This document shows, one piece after another, positions 49,008-57,063 of a stretch of 64,000 nt of DNA. The translations under genes were made by a program, and so were the position numbers. Under the pieces are notes generated by a model, which was given only the letters and a program-made list of their open reading frames with translations, ran no database searches and was not told where the DNA came from. The stretch comes from an uncultured Ruminococcus sp. Lineage in GTDB: Bacteria > Bacillota > Clostridia > Oscillospirales > Ruminococcaceae. Location of the stretch: NCBI RefSeq assembly GCF_937915125.1, contig NZ_CALDMP010000033.1:1-64000 (forward strand), written 5' to 3'. Each line of letters begins with the position of its first letter. The stretch's first letter is position 1.

Positions 49008-50438
49008 ATGGAAGTTTACCGTATTCATATGGGAAAGGCAAAATGCGCTGTCGATCTGGGAGACGGCAGCGAGCGTGGCGAGTATGTCAACCAGGATTAC
49101 ATTCTGGCAAAAATGGGACGCCCCCACCGCAGCATTAGTCTCATGTATTGCTATTATCCTCTGGATGAGGGGTGGCCGGGACGTGCCAGCGTGGTACACG
49201 CCAGCCCGGATGTCAGCTTTGCCTGGGATTTTCCCTATGACGACTATTTCACCTATAAGGGTGGTCTCGGCGGCAATACCGAGGGAGAACCTTTCAACTA
49301 CATGCGTGAGATCCGTCAGCACGGTCAGGATGTCAGCCTGACCCTGACCATTGATCCTCATGTTTCGGACGAACATCTGGCAGCCATCGGTGAGGATCTG
49401 CGTCCTTTCGGACGGGTATTCCTGCGTATCAACCATGAGGCAACGGGCAACTGGTTCTCATTCAACAAGCGCTGCACCTATCAGGAAGTAGCGGACTTCT
49501 TTGTCCGTGCCAGCCGGATCATCAAGGAACACGCTCCCAATGTTCAGACCATTATCTGCATCGGCGGTATTGAGGATCTTTCCAAGGAAGAGATGGAAAA
49601 GGAAGCAGAGTTTGCACAGACTATTCCGGCAGCGGATATTTGGTCGGTGGACAAATATATGGCACTCCACTGGGGATGGCCCTATGATGTGGCAGAGCAC
49701 GGCGGTACTACCCACAGCCGGGGTACCGTTGCCGATACATATGAAAAAACAAAGCGCAGCTTCGAACGGTTCCGCTACCTCAACGGCGGCGATGCAAAGC
49801 CTATGACGATGGCGGAATTCAATGCTGACGGCGATGTGACCGGGCCTTATGAACAGGCTGATATGGTACGGGAATTCTGCGACAGACTGGAGGCAGAACA
49901 GGCAGACTGGTTCAGTGCATTTACGTTCTACCAGTTCCGTGACCGTGGACGTCTTGGTCTGGAAATTGAAGACCCCAACAATCCGGATGTGGGTATTGCA
50001 CAGCCGGTTCTGGATACGTATAAGGAGATCATTCAGCGTGACTGGTTCAAGCCGGAGATCACCAGACAGGATGGGGAAGTTACATTGCCCATTACCCTGC
50101 GCTGGAGCAATTCCGAGGATGCCGAGGGTCTGGCGATCCCGCTGCATTTCGAGAAAAACCCCACCTTCTGTGAGGTGATCTTCGAAGAAGAAAGCAACCT
50201 GATGCTGGAACTGAACGGCAAGTGGTTCTACAAGGCACCGGGTACAAAGACCGTAGACCTTATGGGTGCATTTTTCGAAAAGCCGCTGCAGGGGGCTGCG
50301 GATATGACATTGAAGATTTTTGCACCGCCGGCAACTGGTGAGAATGATCTGTCTGTAGAGGATGGCTTGTTCCATTGTGATACCGTACTGAATGAACTGC
50401 CGAAAATCCGGATCCGGTTCGAACCGGTTGAGAAGTGA
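49008..50438 (+). CDS. Cytoplasmic glycoside-hydrolase-like protein (clan GH-A, GH26-like)
   Basis: 476 residues. A barrel-type catalytic region (~20-345) holds FLRINHEATGNWFSF, with the His-Glu typical of the acid/base in GH26 and related clan GH-A enzymes, and TMAEFNADGDV as a candidate nucleophile strand. A C-terminal beta domain (~365-476) follows. There is no signal peptide, linker or dockerin, so it probably acts inside the cell, perhaps on imported oligosaccharides. AAAGGAG precedes the start at 49008. The exact family and substrate cannot be fixed by eye; an unrelated TIM-barrel protein is the alternative. Confidence 0.65.
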   Translation: MEVYRIHMGKAKCAVDLGDGSERGEYVNQDYILAKMGRPHRSISLMYCYYPLDEGWPGRASVVHASPDVSFAWDFPYDDYFTYKGGLGGNTEGEPFNYMREIRQHGQDVSLTLTIDPHVSDEHLAAIGEDLRPFGRVFLRINHEATGNWFSFNKRCTYQEVADFFVRASRIIKEHAPNVQTIICIGGIEDLSKEEMEKEAEFAQTIPAADIWSVDKYMALHWGWPYDVAEHGGTTHSRGTVADTYEKTKRSFERFRYLNGGDAKPMTMAEFNADGDVTGPYEQADMVREFCDRLEAEQADWFSAFTFYQFRDRGRLGLEIEDPNNPDVGIAQPVLDTYKEIIQRDWFKPEITRQDGEVTLPITLRWSNSEDAEGLAIPLHFEKNPTFCEVIFEEESNLMLELNGKWFYKAPGTKTVDLMGAFFEKPLQGAADMTLKIFAPPATGENDLSVEDGLFHCDTVLNELPKIRIRFEPVEK

Positions 50439-50469
50439 GGGGTTTCAATCATTTTGACAGAAAATACCC

Positions 50470-50498
50470 TTGACAAAAACTTGTCAATCATGTATAAT
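50470..50498 (+). promoter_or_regulatory. Promoter of the zinc-ribbon gene
   Basis: TTGACA (50470-50475), 17-bp spacer, TATAAT (50493-50498). Confidence 0.88.
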
Positions 50499-50559
50499 TT
50501 AAGTAACGATATTACAGCCGGAATTGTGAAAAGCCATCCGGAGAATAGGAGATAGAAAC

Positions 50560-50913
50560 ATGGGAATTTTTGACAAGGTAAATCAGGTCAGCCGCAGCGT
50601 ATCGGAATCTTCCAAAAGCGCCGCTGAAACCAGCAATCTGAAGAAGAAGATCGCTTATGAAAAAGAGCGCATTCAGGAAGTCATGACCGAGATCGGCAGA
50701 TTGTTTTATGAGAACCCCACTGGTGACCATAAAGCAGAGATAGAACTTTGTGCAGATATCGATGACAGAAAGCGTCGGATCGCCAGCATGCAGGGTGACC
50801 TGAGCCAGCTGAAAGGCATCCGCATCTGCGGTCAGTGCGGCGCACGGTTCGATGAAAAGTACACCTTTGGTTTCTGCGGAAACTGCGGCGCAAAGCTCAG
50901 CGAAGCAGATTAA
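50560..50913 (+). CDS. Coiled-coil and zinc-ribbon protein
   Basis: 117 residues. The N-terminal ~85 are a heptad-rich coiled coil (NLKKKIAYEKERIQEVMTEI); the C-terminal zinc ribbon has two CxxC pairs, CGQCG and CGNCG. It has no signal peptide and no known catalytic part. Such proteins are common in Clostridia without a defined role. GGAGATAG lies before the start. Own promoter and terminator. Confidence 0.82.
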   Translation: MGIFDKVNQVSRSVSESSKSAAETSNLKKKIAYEKERIQEVMTEIGRLFYENPTGDHKAEIELCADIDDRKRRIASMQGDLSQLKGIRICGQCGARFDEKYTFGFCGNCGAKLSEAD

Positions 50914-50926
50914 CGAGAACATATGG

Positions 50927-50960
50927 ACAGCACAGCCTGTTGCGGGGTGTGCTGTTTTTG
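50927..50960 (+). terminator. Terminator after the zinc-ribbon gene
   Basis: ACAGCACA / TGTGCTGT stem followed by TTTTG. Confidence 0.75.
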
Positions 50961-51013
50961 TGTCAGCCCGTCTCTGGTTCTGGTGCCAGACGGACGGAAA
51001 GGAGTTTTGAAAA

Positions 51014-51322
51014 ATGCAGCCTGATCTTACATTTGATTGGAAAAGCGTACATGTTCCGGCATCGGAAGTCATGGGGCTTATGCGCAAACATCGTTTGGAA
51101 CATCTGGAGATCCTGTTCCATTATGCAGAGGTATTATACCGTGTGGGCGTAAACCCGGACAATGCAAGGGAACCCTTCTATCTGGATGAGGATACTTATC
51201 CGTCTATGTTTGCATTTTGCAGTTCGGCTTGTATCGAAGGTGGTTTCCTGCTGCCGGATCTGCAGGAGCCGTTGGATGTGATCTCTGTAAACGGTGCAGA
51301 CCCGGCACCCTATTTTGCATGA
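51014..51322 (+). CDS. Small acidic protein of unknown function (102 residues)
   Basis: It starts MQPDLTFDWKSVHVPASEVM, has a helical middle (LMRKHRLEHLEILFHYAEVL) and a C-terminal part with YLDEDTYPSMFAFCSSACIE, ending DPAPYFA. No family is recognised and no membrane segment is present. AAAGGAG lies 11 bases before the ATG. The stop codon is followed directly by a 46-bp repeat element, then by the FNT gene on the same strand. Confidence 0.7.
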   Translation: MQPDLTFDWKSVHVPASEVMGLMRKHRLEHLEILFHYAEVLYRVGVNPDNAREPFYLDEDTYPSMFAFCSSACIEGGFLLPDLQEPLDVISVNGADPAPYFA

Positions 51323-51368
51323 GGCAACACCGTACAAAGAGCGCCTGACGGTTTTGTGCGGTATTGCC
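51323..51368. repeat. 46-bp form of the GGCAAYACCGCACAAAG element
   Basis: It begins GGCAACACCGTACAAAGA and ends GTGCGGTATTGCC. It starts at the base after the TGA of the upstream gene and ends 30 bp before the next start codon. As RNA it would fold into a hairpin between the two genes. Confidence 0.88.
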
Positions 51369-51398
51369 TGAAAATTCAAGAAAGCGTAGGAAACTTGT

Positions 51399-52079
51399 AT
51401 GGAAAAAAAGAAGAATAAATGGCTCTCTTTTTTTGTGGACGGCTTGCTGTCCGGTCTTATGATCGGTATCGGCGGCATCGTGAGTTTGTCCTGTGAAAAC
51501 CGCTATATCGGCGCATTTCTGTTCTCTCTGGGACTGTTCTGCATCATCCATCTCCAGTATGGATTGTACACTGGAAAAGTGGGCTATATCCTGGACCGGG
51601 ATCGTGCTTACCTGGGCGAGACCTTTTTCACACTGCTGGCGAATGCCGTGGGCGCAGGGCTGACTGCCGGACTGGTACATCTCACACGGTTCGCACGGGA
51701 TGTTTCTGTGAATGGCATGGACGTGTCACTGATGGATCGTGCACAGGCAGCGATGGAGGCGAAGCTTTCGGACAGCCCTCTCAGTTCCTTTGTGCTGGCT
51801 TTTTTCTGCGGCATTATGATGTTCTCCGCTGTAGAAGGCTGCCGGCGCTGTACAGAGAAAAAGAACCATGTTGCCGGGCTGTTTGTGGTAGTTATGCCTA
51901 TTATGGTGTTTATTCTGGCAGGATTTAATCACTGTGTCGCAGATATGTTCTACTATTTCCTGGCAGGATGTCCGAACCCCATTCGCGCACTGCTTTATTT
52001 CCCTATGGCAATTGCGGGAAACGCTTTCGGCGGCATTTGCATTCCGTTTCTGAAACGTTTCTCCAGAAATCCGCTTTAA
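51399..52079 (+). CDS. Formate/nitrite transporter family (FNT) channel
   Basis: 226 residues with six membrane helices (about 12-32, 37-57, 75-95, 127-148, 158-178, 198-218). Family motifs include GLMIGIGGIVSL near helix 1, and AGFNHCVADMFYY with the pore His in helix 5. FNT proteins are pentameric channels for formate, nitrite, hydrosulfide or lactate. For a fermenter with fhs at the end of the window, formate is plausible, but the substrate is not visible in the sequence. AAGAAAGCGTAGGAA lies ahead of the start, a weak site. Confidence 0.85.
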   Translation: MEKKKNKWLSFFVDGLLSGLMIGIGGIVSLSCENRYIGAFLFSLGLFCIIHLQYGLYTGKVGYILDRDRAYLGETFFTLLANAVGAGLTAGLVHLTRFARDVSVNGMDVSLMDRAQAAMEAKLSDSPLSSFVLAFFCGIMMFSAVEGCRRCTEKKNHVAGLFVVVMPIMVFILAGFNHCVADMFYYFLAGCPNPIRALLYFPMAIAGNAFGGICIPFLKRFSRNPL

Positions 52080-52090
52080 TTGAAAGGTAG

Positions 52091-52125
52091 AAACCGTACA
52101 TGAGAGATCGTGTGCGGTTTTTTTG
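52091..52125 (+). terminator. Terminator of the FNT gene
   Basis: AAACCGTACA / TGTGCGGTTT stem followed by TTTTG. Confidence 0.88.
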
Positions 52126-52126
52126 C

Positions 52127-52155
52127 TTGTTTTTTGTGATAAAATGTGTTATACT
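52127..52155 (+). promoter_or_regulatory. Promoter of crcB
   Basis: TTGTTT (52127-52132), 17-bp spacer, TATACT (52150-52155). No fluoride riboswitch is seen in the 60-nt leader. Confidence 0.6.
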
Positions 52156-52217
52156 GGAAAAAGATGTGACTATGTGTTGCTGCAATTCTTCTGAATAATA
52201 TCGAGGTGATATGATCT

Positions 52218-52586
52218 ATGCTTTCCTTTATACTTGTGGGATGCGGCGGTGCCCTGGGTGCCATGCTGCGGTATGCCATCGGACTGATTCCCGTGCGCAG
52301 TACGTTCCCGGTTCTGACTCTGGTGATCAACTTTCTGGGTGCAGTTGCCATTGGTCTCATCGCCGAAGCGGCTTCGGCGCAGCAGTTGTCCCAGAAAAGC
52401 ACTCTCTTCTGGAAAACCGGTGTTTGCGGCGGTTTTACCACATTTTCCACCTTCTCTCTGGAAGCGATGACTTTGTTCCAGGAAAGGCAGTGGCTATTGG
52501 GGAGCTTGTATGTGGTACTGAGTGTAGCAGGCTGTCTCTGCGGCGTACTGTTGGGAAAATTGATGCAGCACCGATTGTTCGCTTAA
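52218..52586 (+). CDS. crcB: Fluoride ion channel Fluc/CrcB
   Basis: 122 residues with four membrane helices. Signature elements are GGALGAMLRYAIGL near the N-terminus, the TLVINFLGAVAIGL segment (conserved Asn), and GVCGGFTTFSTFSLEAM with the Phe and Thr/Ser residues that line the pore. Works as an antiparallel dimer that exports fluoride. AGGTGATATG lies before the start. It is followed 24 bp later by the peptidase gene on the same strand. Confidence 0.95.
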   Translation: MLSFILVGCGGALGAMLRYAIGLIPVRSTFPVLTLVINFLGAVAIGLIAEAASAQQLSQKSTLFWKTGVCGGFTTFSTFSLEAMTLFQERQWLLGSLYVVLSVAGCLCGVLLGKLMQHRLFA

Positions 52587-52610
52587 CTACAAAATCAAAG
52601 AGGTGAGTCC

Positions 52611-53363
52611 ATGTCCCGGCAAACGGAATGCCGCAGCCTGGTTCTCGGCGGCGAAACGATCTCCTATACACTGGAACGGAAAAAAGTCAAGAATATCAAT
52701 ATGCGGATGCATCCGGACACGGGACTTTCGGTGTCAGCGCCGCATCACGTGCCGCTGAAGCAGATCGAAGAAATTCTGCGGCAGCATGAGAAACGAATCC
52801 TGACAGTTTTGCACCAGTACGCCAATGCAGCGCAGGACAGCGTCCGGCAGTATCCCGAAACATATGTCACCGGGGAAACAGTGCTCTATCTCGGGAAAAT
52901 TTACACCCTGGAAGTGGTGCGGGGCACACGGGAATGCGTGCAGCTCCAGGGAGACAAGCTGCTTCTGCTTGTCCGGGATCCCTCTGACGAGAAACACCGG
53001 AAAAAAGTGTTCGACACCTGGTGGAACAACTCCTGTGAAAAGGCAGTGCGCAATCTGTGCCGGGCGGTGTATCCTGTATTTGCTGCTCATGAGGTACATT
53101 TCCCGGAGATCCGTTTTCGTGCCATGGTTTCCCAGTGGGGAAACTGTCGCCCGCAGCGTGGGGTGCTGACATTTAACACCCGCCTCCTTGCTGCACCGGT
53201 GCGCTGTATGGAATATGTGGTGATCCATGAGTTCACCCATTTTCTCTTTCCGAACCATTCCAGGCAGTTTTATCAGTTCATTGAAGTCGAGCTGCCGGAC
53301 TGGCGTCAGCTCCAGGAAATCCTGCAAAAAACAGTGGAAACAAGGCTCACTTCTAAAAAATAG
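52611..53363 (+). CDS. YgjP-like zinc metallopeptidase (DUF45/M48 group)
   Basis: 250 residues. N-terminal beta region with YTLERKKVKNINMRMHPDTG (typical of YgjP). The zinc motif HEFTHFLFPNHS has HExxH (His-Glu-Phe-Thr-His) plus a downstream Asn-His, and SQWGNCRPQRGVLTFNTRLL is the SQWGSC-like signature. No membrane helix, so cytoplasmic. AAGAGGTGAG precedes the ATG. It is probably co-transcribed with crcB; the substrate is unknown. Confidence 0.92.
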   Translation: MSRQTECRSLVLGGETISYTLERKKVKNINMRMHPDTGLSVSAPHHVPLKQIEEILRQHEKRILTVLHQYANAAQDSVRQYPETYVTGETVLYLGKIYTLEVVRGTRECVQLQGDKLLLLVRDPSDEKHRKKVFDTWWNNSCEKAVRNLCRAVYPVFAAHEVHFPEIRFRAMVSQWGNCRPQRGVLTFNTRLLAAPVRCMEYVVIHEFTHFLFPNHSRQFYQFIEVELPDWRQLQEILQKTVETRLTSKK

Positions 53364-53458
53364 CCTGAAATGGGGACAGATTATTGACAATATGGCTAAA
53401 AACAAAGCCGGCACTTTAGTGATAATTCATAGAAATGCGTCTGGAAAGGAAAAAACTG

Positions 53459-53487
53459 TTGATTTTTTTTGGAACATATGATAAAAT
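53459..53487 (+). promoter_or_regulatory. Promoter of the first GH9 gene
   Basis: TTGATT (53459-53464), 17-bp spacer, TAAAAT (53482-53487). A ~130-nt leader follows, with hairpins CCGGA-AGTG-TCCGG (about 53574-53587) and the palindrome CGGCAGCTGCCG. Confidence 0.72.
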
Positions 53488-53621
53488 AAATTTCGGGCAA
53501 ATTGGGCTTGTTTGAAAAAACGATATGTTATCCAACAACCCTCAGGCAAATTTTTTAGGCGGCGCCGGAATCCGGAAGTGTCCGGGCGGCAGCTGCCGGG
53601 AACCTTGAAAGGAGTTTTCTT

Positions 53622-56600
53622 ATGAAGAAATTGGGGATCGGTAAGCGTGCACTTGCATGTGTTGTCAGTGCTGCGACATTACTGACCGGAACCACTGCAC
53701 TGTCTGCTTTGACACAGACCGCAGGACTGACAGCGTCTGCTGCATCCTACGATAACTATGCAAAGCTGCTGCAGTATTCCATGTATTTTTATGACGCAAA
53801 CATGTGCGGTGACCAGGTAGGAGAGACTGGTCAGATGGAATGGCGTGATGATTGTCACACCGGAGATGAAGTGACTGGCGGTTTCCATGATGCTGGTGAC
53901 CATGTGAAGTTTGGTCTCCCGGCAGGATACACAGCTTCCACACTGGGCTGGGGCTATTATGAATTCAAGGACAGCTATGACAGCCTGGGACAGACCGCGC
54001 ATTTCAAGACGATTATGGATTATTTTGCAGACTTCTTTAAGAAGTCCACAAAACTCAGCGGTGATACCGTTACAAATTTCTGCTATCAGGTTGGTGACGG
54101 TACACAGGATCATGACTACTGGGGCGCACCGGAAGCACAGGAAGCTTCTCAGGGCGTTCGGAGTTCTTTGTGGACTTCCAGTGGTGCAAGTGATATCTCC
54201 GCAGAGTATGCAGCTGCACTGGCTGTAAATTATCTGAACTTCGGAAATGAAGAAGATCTGAAGTATGCAAAGGCACTGTATCAGTTCTCGAAAAAAAATA
54301 ATCAGACCATGAGTGTACCGGAGTATGGCTCAGATGATTATGAGGATGATCAGGCATGGGCTGCAGGCTTCTTGTATCTGGCAACCAAGGATGCAAGCTA
54401 TAAGAGTGACATGGATAACTATTTTGCAACTGGCAACCGTCAGTGGGGCGAAGTATACTATACACACTGCTGGAACAACGTTTCCCTGGGTGCTGCTGCT
54501 CTGTATGGTGAGATCACTGACAACTGGAAGTGGGCAAACTCTTATGTTTCCAAAAATTGCACCAATAAGGATCAGTTCCTTGCAATTCAGGAGTGGGGCA
54601 GTGCAAGACTGAATGTCGGACTTCAGCTGCCGGCTTTGGTTGTCTCAAAGCATACTTCCAACGATTATACGGACTGGTGCAAGGCACAGATGGGCATGAT
54701 CTTGGGCAACAATTCTGCAAATGTCAACCTGATCGTAGGATTTGACAGCAATTCTGCAAAGAATCCGCACCACAGAGCTGCATCAGGCTACAACAGTTAT
54801 AATGAGTTCAAGAATATTGATACTATTAGTGCTACCAACGGTCATGTTTTGGTAGGCGCTTTGGTAGGCGGCCCGAGAGGATCGGATTTCAGTACCTATG
54901 TGGATTCCGTCAACGATTATGTTACCAACGAGGTTGCAATTGACTACAACGCTGCACTGGTAGGCGCAGCTGCTGGTCTGTACGAAACCTATAAGACTGG
55001 TTCTGTAGATTCCTCTATCGAAGGCACAAAGGGCGGCGGCGTAGTGACTACTTCGGCAACAACTACTGCAACAACCCAAAAGACAACTACAACAACAGCA
55101 TATTCTTCTACGAAAACTAGCGAGACAACAACAAACGGCGGAGCATCCGGCGGTTCTGAGGCATCCTTTACTGTTGGTACAGAGATCGGTACAGACGGTT
55201 CTGAGTATAAGTATGCTGAATTTTCTCCCAATGGCGCAAAGACCGCAACAGCATACTTTACTGTAAAATCAAGTGATACAGAAGCAAGCGGTTCCTTTGG
55301 TACCTGGACAGGCGAGTGGCTCCAGGAAGACTTCAAGGTTAATGTTGGCTCGAACGGCGAGTGCAGCGTAACCTATAGTGTTCCTTCTAATGTTGGTTCT
55401 ACTGTGAAGTTTAGCGTTTACTGGCCGGGCGCAGATAGTGTGGAGATCACAAAGATCCTTCTGGACAACGGCACTTCTAACACTACTACAACGACCACCA
55501 CAACAACCAAGCAGACCAACAATACAACAACGACAACAACTACTACTGTAACCTCTGGCAACATCGGTGACACAAACGCAAATATTACAACAGGCACAGA
55601 AACAGGCGATGATGGAAAAATCTACAAGTATGCCGAATTCGCTCCTAACGGTGCTAAGTCTGCAACAGCTTACTTTACTGTAAAGTCTGACGACACAGAG
55701 GCAAGCGGCTCCTTTGGTACCTGGACAGGCGAGTGGCTCCAGGAAGACTTTAAAGTCAATGTTGGCTCAAATGGTGAGTGCAGCGTGGACTATAATATTC
55801 CGTCCAATGTAGGTCAGACTGTAAAGTTCAGCGTTTACTGGCCGGGCGCAGACAACGTAGATATCACAAAGATTGTGCTTCACTCGTATAGCTCCGGTCA
55901 GAGCACGACAACTACAAACCAGCAGCCCAGCAGCAACGGCGTATATAACCTGGATCTGAATCAGGCTGTTGATTACAGCAAGCTCCCGGCTACTGACAAG
56001 ATGATCGGTTGGGAATGGGCAGAGTTTGGTATTCCTGCAAATGAAAATATCACAAAGGTTGAAGTAAATATCAAGGCAAAGAGCGGCGAGATCGGCAAAT
56101 GGCAGGGTGCCTTCGGTTCCTCTACCAGTGTAGATCCGGGTTATTGGACACAGACAGAGGATATGGAGAAGACCTTCAGCACAAAGTCTGGTACGATCAC
56201 ATGGGATGTTGATTCTGCAACATCTGCAATTATCCAGAAAGAATACGGTGGTATGCTGAAGTTCGGTATCTGGTGGATCGACTGCACACAGTTTACCATT
56301 GAGTCTATCACTGTATACACAGACGTAGCCGGCAATACCACAACAACTTCTACTGCTGCATCTACAACAACAACGACCAGCAAGACCACCACGGCTACAA
56401 CTTCTAAGACTACGACTTCTACTACCAAGAATTCAACGACAACAACAAAGAACACAACTGCTTCTACACCGGCAAGCATTCCGGCACCGACGATTTATGG
56501 CGATGTTAATCTGGATGGAAAGATCGACATTTCTGACGCAGTTCTGCTGAACAAGGCTGCTGCCGGTGCAGTAACGCTGAATGGTCAGCAGTATGCAAAT

Positions 56601-56696
56601 GCAAATGTCTGCACCGATGAAGGCGTTGGCGCAAGTGATGCAGTGACACTTCTGAAGTTCCTGGTATCTTTGGTGAAGTCTCTGCCGTCTGACTAA
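53622..56696 (+). CDS. GH9 endoglucanase with tandem binding modules and dockerin
   Basis: 1024 residues. Signal peptide ~1-41. GH9 barrel (~43-460) with GGFHDAGDHVKFGLP (nucleophile/base Asp pair) and NEVAIDYNAAL (acid Glu), plus HHRAASG. Thr linker. Two near-identical ~100-residue beta modules (~513-617 and ~653-756) with SGSFGTWTGEWLQEDFKVNV, each followed by a Thr linker. A third, different module (~772-903) with KSGEIGKWQGAFGSS. Dockerin (~957-1024) with loops DVNLDGKIDISD and an aberrant second loop, ending FLVSLVKSLP. The modules are most likely carbohydrate-binding (type seen in ruminococcal GH9 enzymes). It hydrolyses cellulose, probably as a cellulosomal subunit. Confidence 0.94.
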   Translation: MKKLGIGKRALACVVSAATLLTGTTALSALTQTAGLTASAASYDNYAKLLQYSMYFYDANMCGDQVGETGQMEWRDDCHTGDEVTGGFHDAGDHVKFGLPAGYTASTLGWGYYEFKDSYDSLGQTAHFKTIMDYFADFFKKSTKLSGDTVTNFCYQVGDGTQDHDYWGAPEAQEASQGVRSSLWTSSGASDISAEYAAALAVNYLNFGNEEDLKYAKALYQFSKKNNQTMSVPEYGSDDYEDDQAWAAGFLYLATKDASYKSDMDNYFATGNRQWGEVYYTHCWNNVSLGAAALYGEITDNWKWANSYVSKNCTNKDQFLAIQEWGSARLNVGLQLPALVVSKHTSNDYTDWCKAQMGMILGNNSANVNLIVGFDSNSAKNPHHRAASGYNSYNEFKNIDTISATNGHVLVGALVGGPRGSDFSTYVDSVNDYVTNEVAIDYNAALVGAAAGLYETYKTGSVDSSIEGTKGGGVVTTSATTTATTQKTTTTTAYSSTKTSETTTNGGASGGSEASFTVGTEIGTDGSEYKYAEFSPNGAKTATAYFTVKSSDTEASGSFGTWTGEWLQEDFKVNVGSNGECSVTYSVPSNVGSTVKFSVYWPGADSVEITKILLDNGTSNTTTTTTTTTKQTNNTTTTTTTTVTSGNIGDTNANITTGTETGDDGKIYKYAEFAPNGAKSATAYFTVKSDDTEASGSFGTWTGEWLQEDFKVNVGSNGECSVDYNIPSNVGQTVKFSVYWPGADNVDITKIVLHSYSSGQSTTTTNQQPSSNGVYNLDLNQAVDYSKLPATDKMIGWEWAEFGIPANENITKVEVNIKAKSGEIGKWQGAFGSSTSVDPGYWTQTEDMEKTFSTKSGTITWDVDSATSAIIQKEYGGMLKFGIWWIDCTQFTIESITVYTDVAGNTTTTSTAASTTTTTSKTTTATTSKTTTSTTKNSTTTTKNTTASTPASIPAPTIYGDVNLDGKIDISDAVLLNKAAAGAVTLNGQQYANANVCTDEGVGASDAVTLLKFLVSLVKSLPSD

Positions 56697-56733
56697 TTAT
56701 TTCGGGAGAATCTACCCATAAAAACGCAAAATG

Positions 56734-56769
56734 GACACGAGAGGCGGTTTACCTCTCGTGTCTTTTTTT
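56734..56769 (+). terminator. Terminator of the first GH9 gene
   Basis: GACACGAGAGG / CCTCTCGTGTC perfect 11-bp stem followed by seven T residues. Confidence 0.95.
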
Positions 56770-56872
56770 ACATTGCGGTAAATTTTTTGAAAACAGGTAA
56801 ATTTTAGTTCGTCAAACTGTTCAAAAAACATGTAAAGTGTTTAGCAAATTTTACTGAATTTTGCGAATCCGC

Positions 56873-56901
56873 TTTACAAGAAAATGCAGGTGTGTTATAA
56901 T
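56873..56901 (+). promoter_or_regulatory. Promoter of the second GH9 gene
   Basis: TTTACA (56873-56878), 17-bp spacer, TATAAT (56896-56901). A ~155-nt leader follows, with hairpins GTTGCG-CCTA-CGCAAC (about 56939-56954) and CCGGCATGTCCGG. Confidence 0.82.
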
Positions 56902-57063
56902 AAATGAAACGAGAAGTATATGCTCTGTGATGGGATTGTTGCGCCTACGCAACGACATTGCGGCAGCATAGCATCCGGCATGTCCGGAAGAAAGAATCGT
57001 TGTATGCGGAACATGCGTACCCATGTTCTAACACAAAATCTCTAATTTTCAAGGAGGATACTT

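Noticed and set aside
52126..52217. Fluoride riboswitch in front of crcB
   Set aside because: The leader is short and lacks the crcB-motif pseudoknot pattern.
53488..53621. Cyclic-di-GMP riboswitch before the first GH9 gene
   Set aside because: A CAGGCAAA stretch is suggestive, but the ACGCA and GCAAAGCC-like parts of the GEMM core are missing.
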